Origin: Neodiprion pinetum
Taxonomy: Eukaryota; Arthropoda; Insecta; Hymenoptera; Diprionidae
Reading direction: 5' to 3'
Length of the DNA stretch: 64,000 nucleotides
NCBI RefSeq assembly: GCF_021155775.2
Contig: NC_060235.2
Location: forward strand, 7,436,693 to 7,500,692
Shown: in pieces, positions 33,691 to 47,731 of the stretch
Numbering within the stretch: position 1 is the first letter of the stretch
How the letters are laid out: each line of letters opens with the position of its first letter
The notes under the pieces: model-generated
What the model saw: the letters and a program-made list of their open reading frames with translations, nothing else
What the model was told of the DNA's origin: nothing
Database searches by the model: none
Position numbers and translations under genes: made by a program

Positions 33691-36600
33691 CAGATTTGAT
33701 GTTCATAGACCCTCACGTTTTGTGACACGTTACAAAATAAGTAATTGAACAATGGTTCGGCCTTCTGCTTTGGTCACGATAAGTTCGAACAGTTAGCTTA
33801 CCCAAAGGAGTCGATAGAAGACCATTTACAGTTATCCCGCCTAGACTGACAAGTCTTGCAAAATCAATTTCAGATATGTTTGGGATTAAAAAATAACCGA
33901 CACCGTAACCAACTTTTCAAAACTACATCATTGCCGTTTGCCATTGACATCGTCACGCAACAGAAACTCTGTTATCAATGTATAACACTCGGCGTATCGA
34001 ATTCTGATCATACTGGGTGAGCGTTACCAATTTGGTAAGTGGTCAGAATCCAACAATCCAAGTACACTACGGTCATTCTGCAGCTCAGCAGGATCACTGA
34101 GAGTGCAAGGTTCCCCGTATTACTCGCACGGATGTGTTTCAATGATCGCAAGGAACCCCAGAATCTCTTCTCAATGAAAACCGACAACCCCGGTATAATA
34201 CCTTCGGGTGGTAATACTATTGGAGTACAGTCGACGAATTTTATCACCGAGAAGACGACTCACTTATAACAATTAGTCACAGTCCTCCCTAGTCAGCAAC
34301 GACATCGAACTAGGGAGGATGACAGTTCATTTCCACATATACACGCACACCAAGCGGGAAAGAAATCATTTTTTACCCTCTTTTTCTTCGCGTCGAATCT
34401 TTGTCGTTTATTTTTTTCGTCCTCTTTTTCTTTATAGTCGTCGATTTTTATGAGAATTGAGTACAATGATGTGGAGCTTGTCCGCTTGTGAAAAACCCCA
34501 TCCGGTATGTTGTAGTTGATGCAGTTCTATACTCGGAAACGTTGATTTCGTTTTCTTCTGTTTCTTGTATGTACTTGGAAGGTTATGGGATCCCAACATC
34601 AGATTTGATTTCAAGGATCTCAGCTCAGTTCTCACACTGATGCGTGATCGAAGTACAAGAAATTCTAGTTATCGAAAATCACTCGCAACAACTGGATCTT
34701 TCACCTTCTACAACAGCTCGGAAAAGTCACTCTCAGAAAAATAAGTATTGCAGATACGAGCACCAATTCTTCCATTTGTCGGGCTTGGAATAGGATGTGA
34801 TTCAATGCATTAAAAATAAATTCATCTTCGTATGATCTTGATATTTTTATTTTTGCTCATTTTCTTTTTTAGCCATTGAAAATTCAGTATGAAAAATTTC
34901 TTTGTCCATGGTCCATTGCTCCAACATTGATTGAATTTTGAATCGTTGTGGAGTGTAGAAAGAGAAACACTGTACTAACAACGCTGTGATTATCTGATCC
35001 AGAAAGGGCATCTCGATGGCTCGATCGCAAGATTTCCTCAATCCATCGTGATTGGTTGAACATAGCTGAGGTGAGCCGAGGTCAAGAGAACGTCTTTGTA
35101 ACATCATCATTCGCGAAGAAGTGGAAGTACAGTCAATGCACTTATACCAGGAGGTCCGATAACTGAAAGTGTCCCATAAATTGATGCGAGCAGCCCGAAG
35201 AGTCGGGAAAAAGACTAACTTCGTTTATTTAACTTCAGACGGAGTTAATTAGAGGCTAAGACAGAACTGCTCAGCCGCGCTCCATTTTCTCCCGTCAAGA
35301 GTCGCGTCGCCTAATTTCGATCGCGCTGCAGCAGTTCTGCTGGGACAAGGTGGAGGTGGCTTGGACCAATTTGTACAGTTGATCCTAATGCGAGTGAGCA
35401 ACACCGCTTGGCGCCGGCATAGTCGCCGAAACCAGGGAGCGGAGGACGGAGATACCATGTCGAGGCTCTTGAGGCCCTCGAATCGAAGGTCGCTTGGAAG
35501 CGCCAATGGACAAGGGACAGGTATACGAAACTAATTCCAAGGCATTAGCCATCTCCTGGGACGGCCTGCATTCGAGATCACCTCGCGGCAATATATACGT
35601 GTATAAGAAGCCCGATGCGAGACCCTTAACTTTTAGTGAATGAACCCAAAAACTTGTAAACTCCCCGAGGGAGGGAGTGAGGTGGGAGTTTGTGTTCTGC
35701 AGGTTGAAAAAAAGGTTGAATGAAAAGGGACAACGCGAGGAGAGGAGCGAAGGATACTGAATCTCTGAATGAATGTAATTTAAAACGCTCTGCGGTCTCG
35801 GGATATGGGACTCGGTTCTAATGTCCCGGTTTTGGTCGCTTTGACCGTACGTCTCCCTGGTTCCCTTCACGTCGTTATTATAGAACAAATGACACACCGA
35901 GTGAATCGGATATAAGAGCTGAGAGGGGATCACGAAGGGGGATTTAATGGAAGGTGAACTGCTCCTCCTCGGCATAACCACGTTCGACTTCGTAATAAAT
36001 AGATTCGTTGAAATCCAGCCAACCGACCGTGTGCTCAGCTCGGAAATCCAATGTGTAATTTCAATAATCAATCGTATGATCGTCGTTTAATTTTTCTAAT
36101 GACTACCTCGAGACGCCGTCCTTACCTACACGGACCCTGGGAAAGGGTGGGCATAACCGGCTCCGAATGATTGCCAAGGTCTCGGATTCACTCCAAAGAC
36201 ATATCATTTTGTAACCTCTATTGAAGTCTGTATATCCTACGTCTGGGTAAGGTATCGCCGGATTTAAGTACACGTGAAACTGCAAAGGATCAAGAATGAA
36301 ATTGTAGATAAATTAATTCCGTAATAATGTTTCGATGGAAAACGTTCGATGATGTGTCAGAAGCTCTTGAAAAGGTGGTCAAATCGGAATATCAAAAGTG
36401 CATCGTGACAAAAAAATATTTATTATTTCTTTTTTTCTTAGACATGTTTTCTTTCTCGTTGTTTGTGAGATACGTACCGAAGGATAAAGTGATGAACTAC
36501 AGTTTCCGCGATACGTAGGTTATATCCTGCAGTGTTGAAGGAGAAGAAGCGTCTTCGATCCATTGCGAGAGTATTTTTCCTTGTAGAATAAGAATCCCGA

Positions 36601-38463
36601 CGATTCCGGTATCGTGTCTGAACAATAAAAATCGGTCTACAGCCGGGTGTGTATCCCGATCAAAAACTTTAAGCATCACTATTTCAGATAAGAGAAACAC
36701 CCGCGTCCATCTTGAGATAGTTGCGCGCGCTCATTTCGTCTAGGAAATAAATCAAACGTGGTTTCTTCGGAATGCATACGAGGCCGCCGTAACTGCAGTC
36801 CCTGCACCGATCCATGGAGCATTCGTACCCACTTACACACGGTCATTCGAGTCGCGGTGCCGGGATGTGTTCCGAGCTGAAACATAATTAGAAGTTGTTC
36901 CATCCTCCTCCGGGAACTGATAGCCCCTTGTGGTGGGGCATCCTCGGTCATTATTTCCGTGTTTAGATAACGGCCGAGGTGTCTATGGGTCTTTAGTCTC
37001 GTGAGTTTTTCGTCTCTATACACGCTCGCCTTCGGTATCTATACATCTTCCCGCATTCGCCGGACCCTGCTTCGGTCCAGGACGGGCCAAGTGCATCGGT
37101 GTTAGAGTCCCGAGGATTCTCACCTCCCAGCGACACCCACATGCATCGCGCGTTCTACGTCAATGCGACAGCTTTTTCCGTCCGTTTCGTAGGTATACAT
37201 ACATTTCACGTACAATATTCCTAATCATCCTTCTTTCATTTCCTAGATTTTGATCCTCCTCAATGTCAGGTGCAGGACTTGAATTCACTTACCGGAGTCA
37301 TCCGGTTCCATGAAGTATCGAGATCGTGGTATATTCTGAATTGCAGGGTAGTCGACCCCACGTTCTTTCTTTCAAAAATTCCAACCAAGAGCATTTTCTA
37401 GAATTGTACGTTTATGCTATCAATGCTCTTCGTATTTGCAAAAGAGTCAGGTGAAAAGTCTGTGGGAAGAATATCTTGGACACATTAAATACACACAGTC
37501 TGAACTTGAACCGGAGTAACCAGTGTGTGTCCTAAACGGTTGGATCGTCGAAACCCCGAATGAAATAACAACCGAAATTGTTTTCGAGTGGTACTGCAAA
37601 TTGGAGTGAAGGCGTAACAAGATTCATCCAAGATGCCTGCTGGAAGGCGATAAGCAATGACCGCAACGCCTGCAAGGGCATACTCTACCTGGCTTAAGAG
37701 AGGTATCAAGTCGTGCTCGGTGCGCGCGTGTGTGTGCCATGCCCTGGCTGCCATTTCATAAATCACGGACTCCCACACGAACTGGAATGGATTACAGTCG
37801 AGTCAGCGTGTACGCGGTTGGGCAGCGTGGCAGGTTGTATTAAGATTTTGCGGTAAAACGGCTGTTTGCACCCAATTAAGCCCAAGGAAGGAGCCCAGGA
37901 CGAGCGATGATCTCTCAAGATAAGGAAATTAATTATTCCCCCTAAATAATAATCCGACCATAGCCACTTGTGCAATCTTGTGAGAAAAACTCTTACAGAA
38001 CCAGTACTGCGTGAGGCACAACCCGCAGCTCAATTGGTAACCAAATTAGTGCTCTACTAATAACGGGTGAACGCATTCGAGGGCGACGCACCGTCAGACC
38101 GCCTGCCATATCCCGAAGTGAAATTTCAAAACTTAGATTATCTAAAGGATCGCTCCAACGGCCTGGAAAACCCGGATACATCTCTCGGGGTTCTAATTGA
38201 CTGCCAGCTGGACACTCTCGTCCTACACTGAGGAAAACGTTTAGCCAAAATGGTGGCGTGCATCAGGGTGTCTTTCGACTAAATGCTCTGCATTAAATCA
38301 AGTACTTGGAAACACTGGTTAAATTACTTTCTTCGTTAAATGCTTCTGACATTCTTTTACAAGTGTTCGATATAGATGCGGTATAAAGCGTTGCTTGAAC
38401 CGACATCTTCACTTTTGGATCGCAGATCACATGGTCGACTTCACAAGTGGGAGAATATACGAA

Positions 38464-38836
38464 TCGTTGCAACTTAGAAGTATCCTACAACGAACTCTGT
38501 GACGGTTAAAATGACCCAAACGAAGAGAGACCAGTCACACAAAAGTGAACGAAGGGTCAGTATAAGTATACTGGATGACTGAAGCTGGTTCAGTTACCCA
38601 AGTATGAAAAATGAAAGGAAAAATCGTGATATTACAATCTTCTTGACTTGTCTGAATGTCGTACAATTTGGAAGTATCCTACAATGAACTCTGCGATGAT
38701 TAAAATGACCCAAATGAAGAGAGACCAGTCACACCAAAGTGAACGAGAGATCAGTATAGGTATACTCGACAACTGAAGCTGGTTCAGTTACCCGAGTATG
38801 AAAAATGAAAGGAACAATCGTGACATTACAATCTCG
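38464..38836 (+). repeat. Two-copy direct tandem duplication, period about 194 bp
   Basis: GAAGTATCCTACAA begins at 38477 and again at 38671; the two units share long blocks such as AAGAGAGACCAGTCACAC and GAAGCTGGTTCAGTTACCC and differ at scattered positions. It is a local segmental duplication old enough to have diverged by several percent, with no recognisable coding content. Confidence 0.85.
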
Positions 38837-39684
38837 GTTGAATATACGCGATCCATCCAAAAGCCCGGCAACGGCATGAACAACGTTTGTTATATTCCAG
38901 CGTAAGTTTTCCTTCATGATGCCCTCCGGAGTCCACACATAATGTCATGCTGAACGAGTGTTTGCCACCGCATTTTTATGGAACGGAAGTGGCAGTTCGC
39001 TATAATTTAGCCGTAGTTGTTGCCCCGCCGGCGTTGTTATATGCATACATATATATATATTAGACGTGCACGTATGTATACCCTTATACCTCTGCTATCC
39101 GCACGCATGAGATAGCCATTCACACACGGTTAGTGAAACAATTAGTTGATTTTATCGCATCACCACCGGGACAACCAGCGCCTGCAACAGCACACTATCA
39201 ACATCGCCGCACGGCCGTTTGCCTCATATTATACACGTTTTACCTGCCTGCCTACCTTACACCGACGTGTCCCCTGCCGTGCTGCTGCCGTCACTGCCGC
39301 TGCACACTCTGAGCCCCCAAGCAAACCGGAAGCTGCGACGGGGGGAGGGGCGAAGGCACAACGCACTTCCGCCGACGCTCATTAACGCCCCACGGCTCGT
39401 ACCGCACGGATTTGTTTTTCATAATTGTTACGGCTTTAATTTGATTTTTTTTTTTTTCCACCCTTTCTATAAGTGGATGCGAATTTGCTTGTATACACGT
39501 TATTTTCTCCCGCTCGGTTGGCGGTGGTTGTTATGCGATTGGTCAAAGTCAGGCTCTCAAGTATCATTTCACAGATCTTATGCTCGTTATTTTTATCGAA
39601 TACTCATGGCTGGCATGAAATTTTGGAATATTATTTATCAAGTTTCAACTTGACAGGGTTCTCAAATATTCTAAGACCATTCTT

Positions 39685-39985
39685 AAGGAGGTTGATAAGC
39701 CAAAAATAGATGCTTTTTCACGAAGACCTTTCTAGAAGCAGAAAAATATATTTCTCATGCTGGAATTATTGTCAAATATTTAGATATCGATGCAACATCT
39801 CAAACGACGGTTGAATTGTAAAAATCAAGTAGATTTGTTCAATTTAATTGTACGATGCTTCATTTCATTCAGAAGTCTATTTTCCACAAAGTCACTGAAA
39901 TCGATTTCCTTTTATTTTCAGTAGTTTTCAGTAAATTCGACGATATCGGCATGATGAGAAAAAAGTGTCACGGTGCATTTGTAGA
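39685..39985 (+). repeat. Diverged dispersed repeat, copy 1
   Basis: TTAAGGAGGTTGATAAGCC, CAGAAGTCTATTTTCCACAA and the spacing between them recur at 43.7-44.2 kb. The similarity is patchy, so this is an old repeat. An 82-codon open frame here (39855-40103) has no known relative that I recognise. Confidence 0.4.
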
Positions 39986-40718
39986 AAAGATTTTTAATCG
40001 TTTCGAAGCGATTTTAAAAGAAGAGTCGCTAACTGAGCTTTCGTTTATATTATATTTACATTATATTCTAGTTTCCCAATTTCAAAGAGATCGTCGCAGC
40101 TGATGAATCTAATAATCTTAAATGTTTATAGTTTTGAAACAATTTTAAATTAAACGAAATTAATAACAAGTCTAGATTTTTTGGCGAGTCAACCCCAGTA
40201 AAGTATCAGCAACAATAGCGTCAAATGAATCGAAAAAAAAAAAAATAATAATTTCAAAACTTCTTTGGAATCTCTATAATTACACGGTGAAAAATATGCC
40301 GTGAAAATAAAATGGAGCGACGTATAATACGGCAACCAATACAAAGCGTCTATATTAATCGTTTTCAGTAATCATTACGCTTGAACGATTCGTCGGTAAA
40401 AAGTGGCGGTGAAAAATTTTTACGGCACATCAATTAACGACGGATAAAAATGTTGATTGTTGTATTGTTACAGCCGGGGTTGCACACCTGGCCATCTGCC
40501 ACAATTTTTCGATGCGTGTTAATGTTCTCAAACGCAACGGGGGTGCCAATTTTTGGGGATGAAAATATAATTACGACCAAATTGGTCTTCATCGGCAACA
40601 CCATCACCACCGGCAACCGAATATAATGGACTACCGAAGCAGCGAGTCGTTTTCTTTATATCAATACTCAGAAGCAAAAATTTCCTCCAAATTAGGCCCA
40701 GCGGGTGAATATATATTA

Positions 40719-40740
40719 CATATATATATATATATATATA
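40719..40740 (+). repeat. (AT)11 microsatellite
   Basis: Uninterrupted dinucleotide run. Confidence 0.9.
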
Positions 40741-41262
40741 GGTATAAATTTGGCCGCAACGGGATCTCATTTTCGGATAATAATGAAAATCGGTCGAGAA
40801 CGAAACGCGTGGAGCGAAGTGAATGAAAAAAAACAAAAAAACAAAAAAGAAGTGAAATAGATAAATAACCACGGAAATCAGTGTCTCTTTTATGAAAATT
40901 AGACAGAATCAGTGAAGTATTTTTTCAAAGAAATCCTTGGCCCAATTTATACTCTCGGCTCCATTCATGAACTCGGATCCCATTACCCGATGCCCCTGGG
41001 GGTTTTATTTCGAAATCTCTTTTTAAGTGCGTACGGGGTGGGAGGGGGATATTCTTTTTCGAAAAATTTAAGAACATCCGGCCGAGTTTTCGCCGGGCAG
41101 AAGATTAAACGACAAATCACCAAATTGCCATTCGGCGTGCGGTGAAAATTTGAGGGTATATTTTGAAAAGTCATTTGCGGTCGGGCGCCTCCGCCTTTCC
41201 TCAAAGACCCGATCTCATCGCTTTTGAGTCAATTGCCATTTAACTTGCGCCGTTCGTTAAAG

Positions 41263-41270
41263 TGACGTCA
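41263..41270. promoter_or_regulatory. Perfect CRE palindrome TGACGTCA
   Basis: The full CREB/ATF consensus, GTGACGTCACTG in context, in the desert upstream of the Bar gene. An 8-bp match can occur by chance in 64 kb. Confidence 0.3.
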
Positions 41271-43714
41271 CTGATGCTTATACAGCCCTGTGGTTTTCCC
41301 TAATAAATCTTATCCCACGGGATGCCACTTTTGCACTTAGAGTAGGTATAATATAAGCCTATTACGAGTACCCGTCCCTGCGATTTCTTCGAACAACAAA
41401 TTGTCCCACGGCGATGGATGGCTGGAACATGATTTCACGCATGTGTTTAAGGTCGACAATATTTAATTTTAAAAGCGTGTCTTGACGTATATATCTCCAA
41501 ATATCCGAGTCCACGCATCTCAAACGCGAAAACGGGTTTGACTGCTCCGTTCTATTATACGCAATTCTGAACAAAAACACACCAACGTATTTTCATTTGA
41601 CGCAGAAATAAAGAAATTGCATGGAATTCCACGAATTTACTATTGCGATATCGCAGAATCCGTTCAATGTTTATAGAATCTTACATGGCTATCAAAAAAC
41701 TGTCGCAAAAACAATTTTTGAAAACTAACCAGTTCGGTCAGTTTATAAAAATAAACGAATTCGAAACTTTCTGTGAGTATTTTTGAATCCGAACATCTTA
41801 ATTCAGAGAATTTTCCGAATGAAATATTTTAAATCATTATTTCAGAAAGTTCCCGGACAAATTTTATCACCCTGAAATCATCTTAGCATTACTCAAAGTG
41901 TTCAAATTTATTTAAAATCTAAAAAATGAACAGATATTTGTGTACCGTAACTTGTCATCTAATCCTAATTTCTACCTATAGAAGATATTTCTGAAAAAGA
42001 GAAAAGAAAAAAAAAAATAAAAAACGAAAAGAAGCAACTTACATGGACGATATAACGATGATGTTATATTTGTTACAATAATATGCGGACGATTTGAGTA
42101 GCGTTAAAATCGAGGAATTTCCGCTTGACGAAACGTTTCGATCGGAATTAAAAAGCTGTTAATTCGAGAAGAAAAAAGTCGAACGCACATCCCGTTTAAG
42201 CGCCGCTCGAAGGAAGTTCCTGGACGCTGTTTTCCCGGCCGGGTGACCACGAACAGTGACTCGAGCGGAAAAAAGATAGGCTGAAAAAATAAAACTAAAA
42301 TAGGATAATACCGTACCGTCAAGATCCGGGATGAATCGGCAGTTTTCCTGCCCCATGGCCATCGGTTGGGTTTGTTGAGGTACGTGCCATATGCCATCCG
42401 CTCCAACGCTTGCCGCCTATATCTCGATACCTCCGCTTCCACCAAAACCAGACATCACTCGCAGCTACACGCTTCACCTCGGCTTAATCGTCATTTAATT
42501 ATCCATTCGAGCATTGATGCCGCCATATTGCGGTTTGCACAACTTGCAACCGATCGTCCGTTTACCTTATCAAATTTCACTCTCAGCTGTCCGTCCAGTG
42601 TGAATGGCGCGATTTTTTGACACGCAAAGTTGAGGCAATTGTTTCTAGAATCTAAAAAATTTTCGCTTCTTTTAGATATATTTATACAATTGTTTTTTCT
42701 GTGTATAACGTTCCGTTAAAAATATTCTACAGTAAGTTAAAACTACGGTATTGGAACCAAGCAAATAGATTTTCTTGGAGTCCGATCACTTCAATCTAGC
42801 ATTTGTTGCGAATACGATGACTTTAGTACAACAATTTCGATTTAGTTAGTTTCTCGAAATGATTTAGTCAAGCGAATTTCTTGATTCAACAAAAGTCTTC
42901 CTTGATTCGAGTGAACCTTTTGATGTGTTTCCGAAATTTAGTCAACTAAATGTCACTTCATTTCAAGTTTATGCATTGTTCCTCTGAGTCGCACGTTCGT
43001 TGCCAGAAACAATTAGGCACTTGAAATAAAATAAGCGCATGAATCTCGGCAACAAAAAATTTACATCGATCGTATGCCATACGCTGTCGATCCAACCGGA
43101 GCTTGTGTATGCTAGTACCATAAACGGCCGATAGGCGGCGAACTTTCTCGTTACGGAAGTAGCTTCAGAGATAGTTAGAAAACTGGGTAGTCAGCTGGGA
43201 AGTCAGATACGCGTAACGAAAGATTTTGTCATCCGGCCTGTGACAGACTGAGAATGGATAATTCCAAGTTTCGAATCATGAAAATTGATAATGACTACAA
43301 ATAACCAAAAACTATTGACACGTGTTCATATATCTACTAACACTTTTACATATGCAACAATAGGTTTTCGGATTTTATCCATTAAAATTCGAGTAAACCC
43401 CACAAAATTTTGAGTCAACAGAATTATGAATGATATCGTTGGAAAAGTACGTTTTGCGCGCTTGAATAACTCCAATGTGTTTAGTCAATGCTAAAAATTT
43501 TTGTAACAACAAATTTCATTCAATTTGTTTGCAATTATTGCTCCTCGATATTCGCACTTTGAGTACCAATAATTTATACATTACGTTTTTGACTTTAGGA
43601 GATTTGGTGAACCAAAAATTGCTAATGTTCAATTTGTCAACTGAAGATTATCAAATCTATATACATATTCGTAAGCTACGATGAGTTCTTGGACAATAAA
43701 TAAATTGGAAATAT

Positions 43715-44185
43715 TGAAATTATTATTCAAAGCTTGGATATCAATGCTTCGTTTTTAACCGCTTCAATATCCTTAAAAATCCAGTAGATTCGTTCGATTT
43801 CACTTTTCGATAGCTTATTTTTTTCAGAAGACTGTTTTCCACAAACTCGCTGTAACACTTTTTTTTTTTTTTATCATGTTGGTATCGTCAAATATTCAAT
43901 TTAATTAGATTGCACCGATATTGATTATGATAAAAAAAAACGACAGCATTGAATTAACTACTAAAAAAAAACCTACGGCAGTGCCTTTGTATAAAATAAA
44001 TCTTCGGAGTGAAATGAACGAGCGATTTTTATTCATATCTCCAATACTTGCTATTTTTCTGTTTTCAAAAATATTTTCGTACCTTACAAAAATATAATAA
44101 TTTGTTAAACAATTCACATGCAGCCATCTCGCAATAAAGACAATAAAAAATATCGATTTTTCGCTTAGCAACCTCCTTAAATCGA
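43715..44185. repeat. Diverged dispersed repeat, head-to-head pair of copies 2 and 3
   Basis: 43715-43860 matches copy 1 directly (CAGAAGACTGTTTTCCACAA). 43870-44185 matches it in reverse (TTAAGGAGGTTGCTAAGCG on the minus strand at about 44180, and CGAAGATTTATTTTATACAA). The two together form a loose inverted pair around the T-run at 43858. Confidence 0.4.
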
Positions 44186-46133
44186 CAATTCTACAAATTT
44201 CGTGAAGAAAAATTTATACCCCTGGATACCTGCATGTATAACGATGTTCACAAGCGTTGACGAGGCAGTAATTTATATCTGAGCTGTAATTGTCGGTGGA
44301 TGAATATAGGTATAGTTTTGTTGGATAAAATTTATTTACGAGCGTGTATATATACACGGTAAGGCCTTGGACAAATAACGTTTCTAATAAAACAGGAGGA
44401 ACATTTCCTACTCGGCGAGGCGCCATTAGCCTCGAAACGAAGAGGTTTGAGAAGATCGAACCAGCGATAAGCACCCGAGATATACACGTACTAGAGGCGC
44501 AATCACGAAACGCTTAGAGCAGGGATGCACGTATAACTTTTTTTTTTAACCTTTTTTTCTTTTTGCTTTTCTTCTTCTCTTTTTTATTCCGTGTCTTGGG
44601 TCAGACAGAAAAACTTTGGTTCTGTTGCTTCACTGCGAGTGAGTATCGACGAAAAAAAGTGAGAGCAAGATGGACGAAACTGAATTCTTCTTCTTTTTTC
44701 TTTTGTTTTTTTTATTCTTATTTAGTTAAAACAGTAAAATTGAGCCAACCATTCATTTCAGTGGGAAATTAATTACTGACTGAATGTATAATCGGGATTT
44801 ACACACCTGCTTCTGAAACCTTTTTATTTTTAACACGATATATTATTTTGCTCTCAATTATTATGGCAATTGATCAATTTCAACTCGAGATATACATCGA
44901 ATGATTTAAGGTTGTAACTTGTTTTCTAATTGTTTGTACCCGAGTCAGGAATTCACTTATCGTTTTCTATTCTCTGAGGCATTTGGGATTACTTAGACTG
45001 TGGGACAGGATAGAGGAAGGGTCCAGAATAGAACGAAAATAAATGAAAATGGCGAAGACAAACGATTGAGAGATTCACAGACTTACAATTAGTCGTCAGG
45101 TTTGTGCTTGTAAAATCATTCGTTAGGAATAGCTTACACATCTTCACAAAGTCTTCTTGTGTAATGGTTTTCTCGGTCAACTTAGAATCAAGATAAAAAT
45201 TCATTTCAAGCAAATTGTGAGGATCGCATTAATTTATAAAAACCGAATGAGCTTTACCCTTGTTACTTAGTAAATTCAAATTTTCGAAATTCATTTGCTA
45301 ATCAGCTTTCTCAGTCCAAAGTCGCAGGTCTTATTTCTTTGTTCTTTCTCTTGTAAAATATTACTGCTTACATCGAATTAATTTCGATGATTTTTGTATT
45401 CAGTTTTGGAAAACGTTGGTTTATTTAGATAATTTTTGCTGCTGGTAGGATGGGTAAAATTCTCGACGTTTTTTCGGCTACGAAACTGTCACGACGATCC
45501 TTCGTTTATACCAATTTTGAAACACGTCCCTTTGCAGAGCGACTTGTGCCAGGCGAGTGAAAGCACAAGTGCAACAGGGACTAATCAACCGGTTTATAAA
45601 AGGAAAGCTCGCAACGACTCGATAACGAATTAACGATGCGGAATGAAAAACGCGTCCCGTAGCGTCGATTAATATCCCCGGACTGTCGGAGGTGACGGGA
45701 TAACGGTTCGAGTTTGGGCCTTGCGAGATGGATGCGGCCTCAAGACGTGATCGTCGCTGCATCGTCCTCCAGATTTGAATATTAAAACAATAAGAGATAG
45801 GACTAATAACGAAATTTCTCTCTCCCAACTGCTACCGGACACGGGGCCATGTCCGTATTTGCATTTGTAAAATTCGTCCATGTTCGCCCTAATGTGTTAT
45901 TCGCTACGGGAGGCTCATCCAGAGTTCCAGGGAACCAGTTCCTATCGACGAGAAACCAGAGGACGGTCAACTTTCGTCGAGGACACTCCGGGCTCTCGTC
46001 TTTATTACCGATCCGTGGTGGGGATGATTGATGCTGTCGGGTTATCAGGAACAAGGGCTTCGGGAAAGAGATACTTACTTACTCCCGGCGTCCCGAGGGC
46101 TCACCATTCCTAGGTATTTATGCTTCGGGGCAC

Positions 46134-46183
46134 GCCGTGACGGTCAGGAAAGCCGACCGTCTCGATCTCGTTACCGTCACGCC
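46134..46183. repeat. Hairpin-forming inverted repeat
   Basis: GCCGTGACGGT (46134-46144) faces ACCGTCACGCC (46173-46183) with one mismatch across a 28-base loop. A shorter alternative stem, GACGGTC/GACCGTC, overlaps it. It sits just left of the repeat at 46216. Confidence 0.4.
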
Positions 46184-46215
46184 AGATAGTCACGATTATA
46201 TTTTTCTTACGATGT

Positions 46216-46405
46216 TACCGGGCCGGGGTTAAAATTCCAAATTTAAAAGGCTACGAAAGCTCATATTTTCGAATTATGATCTGGTGGCGAAATTTAAAGT
46301 AGAGAAATCAAACTTTTACGAAACAACGAAGTTTCGAATGGTCGGAAACAAGACGGCTCAATGTTCCGAAATCCAAGATTACGATAAAGCAAAGTTTCGA
46401 AAAGT
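46216..46405 (+). repeat. Partial copy of the 4.1-5.1 kb inverted-repeat element
   Basis: GGGGTTAAAATTCCAAATTT, then TCAAACTTTTACGAAACAAC and ACGGCTCA-GTTCCGAAAT, follow the reverse complement of 4920-5106 in order and spacing. No second terminus is obvious to the right, although TTCCGAA-type words continue to about 47100. Confidence 0.55.
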
Positions 46406-47697
46406 ACATTTATGACGATGATTGATTATTATTCATTCTTACGTCGTACTAAAATCTGACAGATTATCATTTTTTTCTCACAGTTTATTCAATTGCTCAT
46501 CTCTTCCGACAGAATTGGTTTTGAGAAATTGCGATTTTCTTCACCAAAATTGAGATATCTTCTCTACGACGGTTTTTTTTTTCCGAAGCTTGTCAATGCC
46601 GCATATTTAACCGTCGGGTGGGTGGAACCTGAAATTTTCGAGATTTCGAAACAACAAATCATCAGCGTGCCGAAGTTGGGATTTTCGATGAATCACCAAG
46701 TAGAATAACTGTTTTTGAAAGTTCATTTAAACGAACACTCTCTTATCCCGAAAAAGTATTTTCAGAACAGTCGGCATTCCGAATGACCGTGGCACAGGAT
46801 GTGAAGTTACAGATAAATGAAAGTTCGAAAATAAAAAATTGAGAGTGTCTGATACTTCGAACAGTCGCGAAACCGATAAAATTAGTTGTCCACAATCAAA
46901 GTTCCGAAGGAGCAAAATTACGATCCGCAAAATGCAGAAGGGCTAGAAAGGTTGTCACAATTACGCAGACTTATGCTAGATGGCACTAGACACCGGCCAT
47001 CGGATTCGTGTGACGTTGCAAAAAATATATGTGCATCCGACGTCATTCAATCTTTCGACATTTTGGCCATTCTGTATTTAGCGGATTTCGGGATTTCGAC
47101 CTTTCGAGTCTTTGATCAGTCGTTATTGATAAATTCAGGTTCGTAGGTTTTCGTCAAAGGCACGAGTCTGACATTTGAAAAGTCGATTTTGTGACTTTGG
47201 TATTTTCTCAATTCAATATTTTGCCCTTCGTAATCTTAGCCATTCTCACAAAAAAAAAAAAAAAAAAAATGTCGGTACAAATTTATTTATACATTTTTCC
47301 GTTCTCAATTTTTATTTTTCTGCAAGTCATCTTTTCGGATTTACGGCCCTTCTACGTTTTTAACTGTCAGGATTTCGTTCCGTCGATTTTTTGCTCTTTC
47401 GCATCTTTGCACCCCACCCAAATCATCGACAATATTATGAGGTTCGATTTATCTCTTCACGCGATGTGTTTTATAATTGTATCGAAAATATGCATCGAGT
47501 GTTAGCGTGAAAGAGGAAACGAAAAATGTCGTCCGACCAAATCAATTATCAACACTTCAGGTCTCGAAAACAACTCGTTCCCGCCTCGTCTCATCCGTGA
47601 AGTACTTCTGCGCATTCTATCCGCGCACGTTTCAATTTTCCCGCCATGCGGGGTGCGCAGTAAATCAATTTGGGGACTTTGAAAAATCTTGGTAGTC

Positions 47698-47700
<3 letters not shown>

Positions 47701-47730
<30 letters not shown>
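47701..47730 (+). repeat. A30 homopolymer
   Basis: A run of 30 A. It could be the poly-A tail of a decayed retroposon, but the sequence to its left shows no recognisable element and no flanking duplication. Confidence 0.85.

Positions 47731-47731
<1 letters not shown>

Larger units (their letters stand above)
26983..38463. other. Upstream desert with GC-richer blocks, no supported gene
   Basis: GC- and CpG-richer blocks lie at 28080-28340, 31980-32500 and 35240-37150. A 22-bp-period direct repeat (TGAAGAATGTAGAC) sits at 29171-29206. The longest open frame (minus strand, ATG at 35975, 196 codons, ending at 35385) has no domain, repeat or signal that I recognise and is best treated as unproven. 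Confidence 0.4.

Noticed and set aside
38220..38245. ACACTGAGGAAAA as another family I start
   Set aside because: Only the first dozen bases match; the following sequence is unrelated to family I.
47701..47730. A30 as a retroposon tail
   Set aside because: No recognisable SINE or LINE body upstream and no flanking target-site duplication.
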